A program made the position numbers and the translations under genes. A stretch of DNA of 40,447 nucleotides, from contig CAYJAY010000022.1 of NCBI GenBank assembly GCA_964368445.1, positions 1-40,447 on the forward strand. The letters run 5' to 3'. The notes below the pieces were generated by a model. It was not told the DNA's origin. It ran no database searches and saw nothing but the letters and a program-made list of their open reading frames with translations. The DNA comes from CAYJAY01 sp964368445. GTDB lineage: Bacteria; Bacillota; Clostridia; Oscillospirales; Ruminococcaceae. Positions 1 through 7,146 of this stretch are shown one piece after another (positions within the stretch are counted from its first letter, which is position 1; the number at the start of each line of letters is the position of its first letter).

Positions 1-970
1 ATTCCGCTCTAAGGTCTTCAACGTTAACTCTAACGTTGTTGAAATAGTCGTTGGTATCGCCGATTTGAAGTTTCAATCCACCGTTGCTTGATTCTTGGTC
101 AGCCAATGTGAAAGTTTCATCAGTGCCAGTTGCGTCTTTTTTAATTTCAAAGTTATCTCCGGTCATTGTGAATCCAAGGAACCATTGAGCTTGAAGCGCT
201 GTGTCAGACTCTGGGTTTCCGATATCCATTTGTCCTTTAATAACTTCTTGTGCTGCGTTACGAACTGCTGCAGTGATTTCAGCCGCTGTGAAAGTTTTTG
301 TTGCTGTGTTAGAAAGGTTGATTGTAAGTGCTCCGGTTGCGCTGTCAATTGAAGCCGAAACTTGACCGGCAGAAACAACATTGATATCATCACTAAGCGC
401 GACCGTTACGTCATCACTTATTGTTACTGTTCCGCCCGTTGAACTTAAGGGTTTTTCTGCTGCTCTGGCAGTGTTTCCAATTGTTATGTCGCCACCGCCA
501 AATGCTGTATCAACTGTTTCTGTTTTCGACATACCGGAAGAAAGGCTACCGTCGAGAAGTTTAATTCCGTTGAAGTCAGCCGAGCTTGCGATACGAGTGA
601 TTTCGCTGTTAAGATCGTTGATTTCTTGTTGGATAGCTTCACGGTCGACTTCGTTTTGGATAGTTCCGTTAGCCGATTTTGTTGCGAGCTCTACCATACG
701 GTTAAGCATGTTGTGGATTTCTTGTGTTGCGCCTTCTGCTGTTTGGATAAGGCTGATACCGTCTTGCGAGTTAGCAGAAGCTTGTTCCAAACCTTGGATT
801 TGAGCTTTCATTTTTTCGCTGATTGCAAGGCCCGAAGCATCGTCTGCTGCACGGTTAATTCTATAACCAGAAGACAATTTCTCCAAAGATTTTCCAACCA
901 TCGAGTTGTTGATTCCCAATGAACGATTGGCGTTCATTGCCATGGTATTAGTTCTAACTACCATTCCCAT
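1..970 (-). CDS. fliC: Flagellin, C-terminus cut by window edge
   Basis: Flagellin subunit (FliC/Hag), exported through the flagellar type III apparatus to build the filament. The start at 970 gives MGMVVRTNTMAMNANRSLG and has an AAGGAG ribosome-binding site about 7 bases upstream. The conserved N-terminal D0/D1 block follows: LSSGYRINRAADDASGLAIS, then a helical stretch with NSQDGISLIQTAEGA and ADFNGIKLLDGS. After it comes a variable, Thr/Ala-rich central region. The last visible part, LQIGDTNDYFNNVRVNVEDL, looks like the beginning of the C-terminal D1 domain, so roughly the last 80-100 residues lie outside the window. It sits directly downstream of fliW and csrA, whose products control flagellin translation in Bacillus. 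Family identity is certain; the name (fliC or hag) is convention only. Confidence 0.96.
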   Translation of the reverse strand, partial: MGMVVRTNTMAMNANRSLGINNSMVGKSLEKLSSGYRINRAADDASGLAISEKMKAQIQGLEQASANSQDGISLIQTAEGATQEIHNMLNRMVELATKSANGTIQNEVDREAIQQEINDLNSEITRIASSADFNGIKLLDGSLSSGMSKTETVDTAFGGGDITIGNTARAAEKPLSSTGGTVTISDDVTVALSDDINVVSAGQVSASIDSATGALTINLSNTATKTFTAAEITAAVRNAAQEVIKGQMDIGNPESDTALQAQWFLGFTMTGDNFEIKKDATGTDETFTLADQESSNGGLKLQIGDTNDYFNNVRVNVEDLRAE

Positions 971-992
971 AATTTTTCTCCTTGTTCCGGCA

Positions 993-1014
993 AAACCGAA
1001 TTCCTTCTCGGTTT
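993..1014 (-). promoter_or_regulatory. Candidate CsrA-binding hairpin in flagellin leader
   Basis: On the minus strand, a 7-bp stem (AAACCGA paired with TCGGTTT) encloses the loop GAAGGAAT. A GGA in a hairpin loop is the classic CsrA target. A second GGA lies in the Shine-Dalgarno sequence (CAAGGAGAAA) just before the start at 970. One looped GGA plus one in the ribosome-binding site matches the two-site arrangement known for the Bacillus subtilis hag leader. csrA is the next gene upstream. Caveat: the best sigma-28-like promoter overlaps the 5' arm of the stem, so the full hairpin would exist only in transcripts that start further upstream, for example from the fliW-csrA unit. Confidence 0.55.
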
Positions 1015-1039
1015 ATATGCCAATAAAAAATTTTATTTA
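1013..1039 (-). promoter_or_regulatory. Possible sigma-28 promoter of flagellin
   Basis: The minus strand reads TAAA (1039-1036), 15 bases, then GCATATAA (1020-1013). The flagellar sigma-28 consensus is TAAA-N15-GCCGATAA, so the spacing is exact and six of eight -10 bases match. A start about 7 bases downstream would give a leader near 35-40 nt. The region is AT-rich, so a chance match is possible. Confidence 0.4.
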
Positions 1040-1105
1040 TTTTAACTTCGACGCTACCTTTCGGTTAAAGCCGAAAATAAAATACCGTTTTGGTTTGCTA
1101 GTTTG

Positions 1106-1345
1106 CTAGCTGTTTTTGAAAAGTGTTCGAACGTTTTCAAGCTTTTCCGAGTTTGCTGCGGTTTTGTTTTGAGCAATCGCCTGATAGATCTCGTTTCGCC
1201 AAACTTTAAACTCTTTTGGAGCTTCAACGCCGATTTGAACTTGTTTTTTTGCTCCGACAGCAATCTCTTTGATTAAAAGGGTGACCGTTTGTTCGCCAAT
1301 TTCGATAACAAGCGACTCGCCTTTTTTCCTTGTTAGGTTTAACAT
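1106..1345 (-). CDS. csrA: Carbon storage regulator CsrA
   Basis: Small dimeric RNA-binding protein of 79 residues that binds GGA motifs and blocks translation; in Gram-positive bacteria its main target is flagellin mRNA. The protein starts MLNLTRKKGES, with the RNA-contacting Leu4 and Arg6, and continues with beta strands ending in GVEAPKEFKVWRNEI. This keeps the key Arg of the family's VHREEI motif but has Trp where His is usual. The C-terminal tail carries extra residues, as in Gram-positive CsrA. The ATG at 1345 directly abuts the fliW stop codon and has a GGGGGA ribosome-binding site inside the fliW end, so the two are translationally linked. The flagellin gene follows 135 bases downstream, with two candidate CsrA sites in its leader. 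Confidence 0.96.
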   Translation of the reverse strand: MLNLTRKKGESLVIEIGEQTVTLLIKEIAVGAKKQVQIGVEAPKEFKVWRNEIYQAIAQNKTAANSEKLENVRTLFKNS

Positions 1346-1768
1346 CTACACGTCCCCCAATTTAAAGGGATGCTTTAAGGAAAAATCTCCGTCAAGTATG
1401 TGTTGTTTTGCTTTTCTTGTGTCGCGGTTGATTAGTATCGGGTTTTTAAGGTTAATGGTTGAGTTGTTTAAATCACGCCCAATAACACACACAACCCATG
1501 CGAACACTTCGCCGTCGCCAAGATCGTCAAGGTCTTTTTCTTCAATTTCCGGGTTATAGCCTTTTGCGTATATGTCCGGTTCGACGATTATAAAACAGAT
1601 GTCGCTTTGTTCGGTTGATTGAAGCCAAGCTACTGAGTTTCCTATCTCTTTGTCGTGTAACAAAACATAGTTTTTATATTGGTCGAACCCAAAAAGAGGT
1701 TGGACAAAGGTTATTATTTCATCTTCCGTTATCTCAACATTGCCGAAATCACGCGTTTCAATATTCAT
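1346..1768 (-). CDS. fliW: Flagellar assembly factor FliW
   Basis: FliW is the protein antagonist of CsrA. Free FliW binds CsrA and lifts repression of flagellin synthesis; when flagellin accumulates, it captures FliW. The 140-residue product carries family features: an N-terminal TRDFGNVEI, ITFVQPLFGFDQYKNYVLL, a SVAWLQSTEQSDICFIIVEP core, and a C-terminal HPFKLGDV end. The frame is open from 1807, but the start at 1768 (MNIETRDFG) is preferred: it has AAAGGA at good spacing and gives the usual FliW length of about 140. It is the first gene of a fliW-csrA-flagellin set. The 98 bases between it and the MATE gene show no convincing terminator, so read-through from the right cannot be excluded. 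Confidence 0.95.
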   Translation of the reverse strand: MNIETRDFGNVEITEDEIITFVQPLFGFDQYKNYVLLHDKEIGNSVAWLQSTEQSDICFIIVEPDIYAKGYNPEIEEKDLDDLGDGEVFAWVVCVIGRDLNNSTINLKNPILINRDTRKAKQHILDGDFSLKHPFKLGDV

Positions 1769-1866
1769 TATACACAGATCCTTTAACGTCCTATTTTGTT
1801 CCGACACTTAATTTATTCTACGGTTTTTAAAAAACTAAAGAGGCAAATAAAATTTTTTTTGTTTTT

Positions 1867-3255
1867 TTATTCACCAAACCCTTTGACGATGTCGGTTAGC
1901 CATATGCCGGTTTTAACGATGGCAACCGCCACAACAAGTTTAAGCAAATCCACCGCCTGCACCGCTATGTAAAGCGGAATTATCGAGATTTCTGTGTATC
2001 TTGTTAGGAAAAAAGCCAAAGGAATCGAGATTACCCACATGAAAACAAAATCGAAAAGGAACGTTAAAAGCGTCTTTCCCCCCGAACGAATTGTAAAAAA
2101 CGAACTGTGTATACAGGCATATATAGGCATCATGATGCTGACAACGCGAATAAGTTGGGTGGCTATCTCTTTAACTTCGTCTGTCGTGTTGTAGACTTCC
2201 GGGAACAGTGGAGCGAAAAAGAAAAGACAAGTGCCGATTAAAACATGAAGGACAAACGCAAAAAATATGACTTTATACGCCGAAAGCTTTGCAAGCTTAA
2301 AGTCGCCCGCCCCAAGATGATGGCCGATTATTATAGCAACCGAACTTCCGATAGCTATGTAAACAATGTTGAAAACGTTTGTTATGACCGAGTTTATGTT
2401 TATCGCCGCAACCACCGCAAGGCCTTTGGTCGAATAGAACTGAACCAGCAATGTAAACCCGAAAACCCAAAATATCTCGTTTAACAACATCGGGGTTCCT
2501 GTTTTAAGTATACCTTTGAAAAGGTCTTTCGGTATAGAAAAGTTTTTGTATACACCTTGTATAAATTTGTTTTTAGCAGGGTTTTTGTGGGCATAACCGG
2601 CGACGATGAAAAGTTCGATAAACCTTGCGACGACGGTGCCAATGGCGGCGCCTTGAACCCCAAGAGCGGGTGCTCCGAATTTACCGTATATAAGGATGTA
2701 GTTTATAATAAGGTTGGTTATAACCGCAACGATGCCGGCGGCCATCGGCACAACGGTTTGTCCCGTTTCGCGAAGCGTTCCGGAATATGATTGGACGATG
2801 CAAAACGGCACAAGGCCGATTAACATAATTCTAAGGTACTGTTTGCCGTATAGTAAAGTTTGTTGAATGTTCCCTGTTTCACCGCCTTCATGGAGATAAA
2901 GCGAGATAAGTTGGTCGTCGAAAAAAGCCAAAATAACAAGCGACACAACCAACAAAATAGCGCTTATAGCAATTTTAAACCTAAAAGCGTTGCGAATGCC
3001 GGTATGGTTTTTTTGTCCAAAGAACTGGGCGCTATAGATGCTTGCACCCGAAACAGCTCCGAGGTTTGTTATAAAAAACACAAATAAAAGTTGGTTAACA
3101 ATCGCAACCCCCGACATCTGGTCGGTTCCGACCGTTCCTATCATGATGTTATCAACCATGTTGACAAAACTGGTTATACCGTTTTGAATCGCAATTGGGA
3201 TCATGATTGCGAACAACATGCGATAGAATTTTCTGTCGCCTATTAAATGTTTCAT
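1867..3255 (-). CDS. MATE family multidrug/cation efflux transporter
   Basis: Integral membrane antiporter of the MATE (NorM/DinF) family, which exports organic cations or drugs using Na+ or H+ gradients. The product is 462 residues with about twelve hydrophobic segments in two related halves. The first helix has the typical IPIAIQNGITSFVNMVDNIMIG pattern; later come GAASG-like small-residue stretches and a repeat of the same helix pattern near residue 235. The frame opens at 3267, but the ATG at 3255 is the likely start because GAGGTG lies 7 bases before it. It appears to be a single-gene unit with a possible promoter near 3318-3347. The substrate cannot be deduced from sequence. Confidence 0.93.
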   Translation of the reverse strand: MKHLIGDRKFYRMLFAIMIPIAIQNGITSFVNMVDNIMIGTVGTDQMSGVAIVNQLLFVFFITNLGAVSGASIYSAQFFGQKNHTGIRNAFRFKIAISAILLVVSLVILAFFDDQLISLYLHEGGETGNIQQTLLYGKQYLRIMLIGLVPFCIVQSYSGTLRETGQTVVPMAAGIVAVITNLIINYILIYGKFGAPALGVQGAAIGTVVARFIELFIVAGYAHKNPAKNKFIQGVYKNFSIPKDLFKGILKTGTPMLLNEIFWVFGFTLLVQFYSTKGLAVVAAININSVITNVFNIVYIAIGSSVAIIIGHHLGAGDFKLAKLSAYKVIFFAFVLHVLIGTCLFFFAPLFPEVYNTTDEVKEIATQLIRVVSIMMPIYACIHSSFFTIRSGGKTLLTFLFDFVFMWVISIPLAFFLTRYTEISIIPLYIAVQAVDLLKLVVAVAIVKTGIWLTDIVKGFGE

Positions 3256-3296
3256 TGTGCACCTCATTTTGTTTAAATCATAATTTACAGTGCGTC

Positions 3297-3343
3297 ATTC
3301 GTAATTCGTAACGCGTAATTATGGTATTTCATTTGAAAATATT
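3297..3343 (+). repeat. Heptamer-plus-hairpin repeat, copy E1
   Basis: Tandem 7-bp units CATTCGT, AATTCGT, AACGCGT are followed by the octamer AATTATGG and then an AT-rich hairpin (TATTTC, loop ATTT, GAAAATA). This is the same architecture as the elements near 5234, 28259 and 39074, though here the hairpin is AT-rich rather than GC-rich. It lies in the leader of the MATE gene. Confidence 0.5.
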
Positions 3344-3347
3344 GCAA
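3318..3347 (-). promoter_or_regulatory. Possible promoter of the MATE gene
   Basis: Minus strand: TTGCAA (3347-3342), 18 bases, CATAAT (3323-3318). The spacing is acceptable and the gene starts about 60 bases downstream. The -35 box also lies at the foot of a terminator hairpin and the region overlaps a heptamer repeat, so the call is weak. Confidence 0.35.
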
Positions 3348-3378
3348 CAAAAAAAGCCCTAAACGAGCTTTTTTGCAA
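3342..3378 (-). terminator. Intrinsic terminator after the radical SAM gene
   Basis: AAAAAAAGC (3349-3357) pairs with GCTTTTTT (3367-3374) around a 9-10-base loop, and TTGC/GCAA extends the foot. On the minus strand the stem runs into TTTTTTTG. It lies about 85 bases past the stop at 3462. The symmetric A/T tracts could also allow termination from the other side. Confidence 0.65.
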
Positions 3379-3461
3379 CGTTTATAATCTTTGTGTTAAC
3401 CTCATTCTAACACCGCAAAATTTATAAGTCAACTGATTTTTTAAAACTATAAAAAGTTATA

Positions 3462-5213
3462 CTATAAGCCTTTTTTAAAAGCTTTTTCAAAAGGAATTTT
3501 GTTTAGTTTGTATCTTTTGTAAAATGCATTTTTTTCGCTTGTTTCATAGTCGACATAACAGATGTTTTTTTCAACGTTCAAAAGAGCAACCGCGCGTTTG
3601 TTTCCCTTTTTTTGCGTCGTTTCAACATTTGAGTTTAAATATAAAACTGCTTGTTTAAGCCGTGGGTCTTTTTGTTTTAAACAGTCAGGCAATCTTCCGC
3701 TGTTGTTGGTTGCAAGGCGGTCTTGAACCATCATATCGCGAACGGTATCGTGGCACACGTTTTCCATCGAACAAAAAAATTCATTCAAAAATTCCGTGTA
3801 GCTGTCGAGAGACACACGTTCGCCAAAATCATATGCCTTTGCCGCTTTTCCAATATCGCGATAAAGCTCAAACGGCGAGATCTCTGTTGTCTTTATAATG
3901 TATTCAACCGTGCTTAAAAAACGTCCGCTATTGTAAACCCTGTCCAACGCGTCCTCGACATGTGAAATCAAATTCAAATCGTCGCTTGAAAGCCACGGGG
4001 TTGACACAACTTGATAGGGCGGTTTGATACCGTATTCAAGCGAAAACCTATCGGGAAACTCCCTCATGTCGCTACCGTGTAAAAGCTTTAGAAAACCGAG
4101 TTGTAACATGTCGGCATAAAGTGAATATGCCGTGTTAAAGCTTTTCTCGAATTCGTGTAGATCTTCGAAAGGAAGACCGGCTATTAAATCTATATGTATA
4201 TGCATATTTTTAAAAGATAAAAGCCGACCTATGTTACGTTTGACTTTTTGCATGTCGGTTTTTCGATTGATAGCCAAAAGGGTTTTTTCGTGGAAAGACT
4301 GTATACCTATTTCAAGTTGGATTAACCCTTTCGGCATCTTTTCAAGCAACTGAAATGTTTGCTTGTCTACGATGTCTGCCGCTATCTCGAAATGAAAGCA
4401 GATATCTTTTGGGATTTTGTTTTGATGGTAGCTTTCTAAAATAAATCGCAATATCGCGTTTGCGTGGTTTTTATTTGAGTTAAACGTTCTATCAACAAAT
4501 TTAATCGTTTTTGTTTCACTATTCCAAAGTGTTTGGAGTTGCGCAAGTTTTTCATTAAGACTGAAGTAACGCGCGTTGCCGGTTGCGCCCGAAAGACAAA
4601 AAGCACAGTTAAACGGGCAACCTCTGCTTGTTTCAAAATATGATATCCTGCCGCCTAAATTTTTATGATAGTCGGCAAGCAAGGGCGACGGAATTTCGCC
4701 TTTAAGCATGGCAGGCTGTGAAACATAGATGCCGCCGTCCTGCTCGCGTCCGCATAAGCCGTCGATGTCTGAGCGTTGAGCGTGGGTTAAAACGCGCGAA
4801 AAACTACGTTTTTGTATAGCGTTAAGAAACAACGCAAAACTTTGTTCACCCTCGCCGGACAACACAAAATCGACAAAGCTGTTGTTTTGCAAAATATCAT
4901 AAGGGTTATAGCTAACCTCGGGGCCGCCCACAACCGTTATAATATCTTTGTCGTGTTTTTTTATGTCGCTTATAAGTTCAAGCGTCTTTTCGATGTTCCA
5001 GATATAACAACAAAATCCGATAATTTTTGGGCTAAGTTTTAATATATCGTTCAACGTTTCGTCAAGCGGTCGATTGACCGTCGATTCGACTATCGCAACA
5101 TCTTGATATAGATGTTTGGAAAACAGTTTAACCCCTGCCGCCAAACAATATGGAGCGGGGGAGGCGTGGAGATATTTTGCGTTTAAAACCGCGATGACAT
5201 AGTTATTGTTCAA
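3462..5213 (-). CDS. B12-binding-type radical SAM protein (DUF4080 type)
   Basis: Radical S-adenosylmethionine enzyme of unknown substrate, 583 residues. The N-terminal ~135 residues form a Rossmann-like cobalamin-binding-type domain starting VIAVLNAKYLHASPAPYCL, with IIGFCCYIWN and VVGGPEVSYNP. The iron-sulfur motif CPFNCAFC (Cys199, Cys203, Cys206) follows, introduced by YFETSRGC. The radical SAM barrel continues with FVDRTFNSNKNHA and LEIGIQSFHEKTL, and the C-terminal ~200 residues fit the DUF4080 region. The start codon is TTG at 5213: the conserved N-terminal block begins four codons later and no in-frame ATG lies nearby. The ribosome-binding site is poor (TTAAGAA), so translation may be weak. 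It stands alone between two repeat-rich spacers, which gives no pathway hint. Confidence 0.9.
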   Translation of the reverse strand: MNNNYVIAVLNAKYLHASPAPYCLAAGVKLFSKHLYQDVAIVESTVNRPLDETLNDILKLSPKIIGFCCYIWNIEKTLELISDIKKHDKDIITVVGGPEVSYNPYDILQNNSFVDFVLSGEGEQSFALFLNAIQKRSFSRVLTHAQRSDIDGLCGREQDGGIYVSQPAMLKGEIPSPLLADYHKNLGGRISYFETSRGCPFNCAFCLSGATGNARYFSLNEKLAQLQTLWNSETKTIKFVDRTFNSNKNHANAILRFILESYHQNKIPKDICFHFEIAADIVDKQTFQLLEKMPKGLIQLEIGIQSFHEKTLLAINRKTDMQKVKRNIGRLLSFKNMHIHIDLIAGLPFEDLHEFEKSFNTAYSLYADMLQLGFLKLLHGSDMREFPDRFSLEYGIKPPYQVVSTPWLSSDDLNLISHVEDALDRVYNSGRFLSTVEYIIKTTEISPFELYRDIGKAAKAYDFGERVSLDSYTEFLNEFFCSMENVCHDTVRDMMVQDRLATNNSGRLPDCLKQKDPRLKQAVLYLNSNVETTQKKGNKRAVALLNVEKNICYVDYETSEKNAFYKRYKLNKIPFEKAFKKGL

Positions 5214-5233
5214 ATTCTTAACCGTACTTTTCT

Positions 5234-5403
5234 AATTCGTAATTCGTAATTCGTAATTATTGTGCGGCGTAAGCCGCAATTTAAATGACATAGTTTGTAG
5301 AAAATTCGTTATTTTTACCTGAGATTTTCATAAAAATATCAATGCAACAAAATTTTGTCATTCAAATGCTGTCGGCGTAAGCCGACACAACCATTCCTCA
5401 TTA
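5234..5403. repeat. Composite inverted element of two heptamer-hairpin arms (E2)
   Basis: The left arm (plus strand) has three exact 7-bp units AATTCGT (5234-5254), AATTATTGT, hairpin TGCGGC-GTAA-GCCGCA (5263-5278), then ATTTAAATGACA. The right arm reads inward on the minus strand: AATGAGG (overlapping the TAA stop of the GH13 gene), AATGGTTG, hairpin TGTCGGC-TTAC-GCCGACA, then GCATTTGAATGACA. The two arms form an inverted pair of about 170 bp that fills the spacer between the GH13 and radical SAM genes. No ORF is inside. It resembles a miniature non-autonomous mobile element, but no target-site duplication is evident. Confidence 0.6.
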
Positions 5404-6927
5404 AATAAAAACCGCTACTTCGTACGGGCGCAAAACGTCTTGCGTGTCGTCGTAGTTGCCAAATATCTTGTTCTCACCTCTTTGATAGGGCAAAGTTTTG
5501 TTCGAGAAGTTAGCAAACAACGTGAGGTTTCCTTTTTGCATTTTATATATCTCGCCATTTGACGAAAACACAGCTTTTTGTTTCAAAATGTCATAGTTTT
5601 GTTTGCGATAGTTAATGATCTCTTGATAGTAACGATATACGCTGTCGTCGCTTTGAATGTCACTCTGGACGTTGATTTCAAGGTAGTCTTTGTTGTCAAG
5701 CCACGGTGTTCCGTTTGTGAACCCGCCATTTTTGCTGTCGTCCCACGCCATCGGTATTCTTGCATTGTCACGCGAAATTTTCGAAAGAAATTCAATAGCT
5801 TGCGCGTCGGTCAAGCCTTCGTTTATAAAACGATTGTATACATTGAATGTTTCGACATCGTTATATTTTTTTATGTCGTGATGTCCACAGTTTCGCATGC
5901 CTATCTCGTCGCCTTGATAGATATAAAGGTTTCCGTGTTGCAAACCAAACACAGTTATTAAAAGTTTTGCGCTTTGTTTGCGATACTGTTGGTCGTCAAG
6001 CCAGATAGATAACCTTCTTGGCAGATCGTGGTTGTTGATAACAAGCGTGTCGATGCCGGTGAACGTGTTTTGCCATTCGTCAAAACTTTCGCAAAGCTTT
6101 GTAAGGTCTAGCTTTTCACGAGTCCATTTATCGGGCTTGTGGTCGACACAAAGCGCGTTGAAATTAAACGCTTGTGTCAACGCCTTGTCGTTGCACATCG
6201 AATAGGTTTCTTCAAGTGTACTTCCCCAACATTCCCCAACCGTTAACATGCCGTTTCCATAAGTCTTTGTGCTTAGTTCCTCGAGATATTCGAAAAACTT
6301 TGGGCCTTTGGAAACGATGAGTTTTTCCGGTTGTTTCCCGATGTAATCTATTACGTCAAGGCGGAAACCCTCGACCCCTCGCTCTATCCAGTAGTTAACC
6401 ACGTCGATAACGTCTTTTCTAACGTCGGGGTTGCTCCAATTCAAGTCGGCTTGTGTTTCCTCAAACATGTGGAGATAGTATTTTCCGGTTTTGTCGTTAA
6501 ACTTCCAAGCGCTTCCCTCAAAAACAGATTGAAGTTCGTTTGGTTTGTCGCTCCAAATATAATAATTATAATATTTTTCGTCCAACTGTTCGGCCTTTTT
6601 AAACCATTCATGTTCTGTCGAAGTGTGGTTTAACACAAGGTCCATCATTATCTTAATGCCTTGTTGTTTTGCCTTTTCAATAAGTTCGAGATAGTCGTCG
6701 TTGTTCCCAAACATAGGGTCGATAGTCATATAATCGCTTATGTCATATCCGTTATCTTTTTGTGGAGAACTGCAACAGGGCGAAAGCCAGATATAATCGA
6801 CCCCGAGTTGTTTTAAATAGTCAAGTTTAGATATAATCCCTTTTATGTCGCCAATTCCGGAAGAGGTTGTGTCTTTAAAACTTTTAGGATAGATTTGATA
6901 GATAACCTTGTTTTCAAGTTGGTGCAT
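5401..6927 (-). CDS. GH13 alpha-glucosidase (oligo-1,6-glucosidase / trehalose-6-phosphate hydrolase type)
   Basis: Cytoplasmic retaining alpha-glucosidase, 508 residues, no signal peptide. It begins with KVIYQIYPKSFKDTTSSGIGD, as in the GH13_31/GH13_29 enzymes. The four GH13 regions are present: DLVLNH (96-101), GFRLDV with nucleophile Asp191, GECW with acid/base Glu232, and NNHD with Asp301. The start at 6927 is chosen over the longer frame because AAGGGG lies just upstream and homology begins there. A TTGCAA-16-TAAACT promoter precedes it. Substrate may be isomalto-oligosaccharides, sucrose or trehalose-6-phosphate. No PTS or sugar-transport gene is adjacent to decide this. The stop codon lies inside the first unit of a repeat arm. 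Confidence 0.92.
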   Translation of the reverse strand: MHQLENKVIYQIYPKSFKDTTSSGIGDIKGIISKLDYLKQLGVDYIWLSPCCSSPQKDNGYDISDYMTIDPMFGNNDDYLELIEKAKQQGIKIMMDLVLNHTSTEHEWFKKAEQLDEKYYNYYIWSDKPNELQSVFEGSAWKFNDKTGKYYLHMFEETQADLNWSNPDVRKDVIDVVNYWIERGVEGFRLDVIDYIGKQPEKLIVSKGPKFFEYLEELSTKTYGNGMLTVGECWGSTLEETYSMCNDKALTQAFNFNALCVDHKPDKWTREKLDLTKLCESFDEWQNTFTGIDTLVINNHDLPRRLSIWLDDQQYRKQSAKLLITVFGLQHGNLYIYQGDEIGMRNCGHHDIKKYNDVETFNVYNRFINEGLTDAQAIEFLSKISRDNARIPMAWDDSKNGGFTNGTPWLDNKDYLEINVQSDIQSDDSVYRYYQEIINYRKQNYDILKQKAVFSSNGEIYKMQKGNLTLFANFSNKTLPYQRGENKIFGNYDDTQDVLRPYEVAVFI

Positions 6928-6968
6928 AATATATCGCCCCTTAATTTTTTTATTGTAATTATGTAAAA

Positions 6969-6996
6969 AGTTTAGCATATTTAATTTAAATTGCAA
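6969..6996 (-). promoter_or_regulatory. Promoter of the GH13 gene
   Basis: Minus strand: TTGCAA (6996-6991), 16 bases, TAAACT (6974-6969), about 40 bases before the start codon. The 215-base spacer 6928-7142 holds this and the divergent start region of the M23 operon; no clear operator was seen. Confidence 0.55.
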
Positions 6997-7128
6997 GAAA
7001 AAAATTATGTAATATTTGGAACAAATGCTACGTGTAGAACTATTAGTGATTTTACTTGCTTTTTTGTCGAAATTTCTATATAGTTAGTATGTATGATTAA
7101 TTATTATTTTATAAAAGGAACAAGTGAA

Positions 7129-7146
7129 ATGAGCAGCGGTATATGA
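7129..7146 (+). CDS. Five-codon leader ORF overlapping the M23 start
   Basis: ATG AGC AGC GGT ATA TGA encodes MSSGI. It owns the only good ribosome-binding site here (AAGGA at 7115-7119, 9 bases before its ATG). Its TGA overlaps the ATG of the M23 gene as ATGA. The M23 frame has a stop at 7125-7127 and no alternative start before 7143, so ribosomes probably reach the peptidase gene by termination and reinitiation. The short ORF is directly visible; its role is inferred. Confidence 0.5.
   Translation: MSSGI

Noticed and set aside
1..972. Several short plus-strand frames opposite flagellin
   Set aside because: All are antisense to the strongly conserved flagellin N-terminal domain.
1059..1076. 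TTTCGG/CCGAAA hairpin between csrA and flagellin as a terminator
   Set aside because: The stem has only six pairs and neither side has a proper U tract on the minus strand.
5234..5260. Short direct repeats considered as a CRISPR array
   Set aside because: The 7-bp units are contiguous with no spacers, far shorter than CRISPR repeats, and no cas gene is present.
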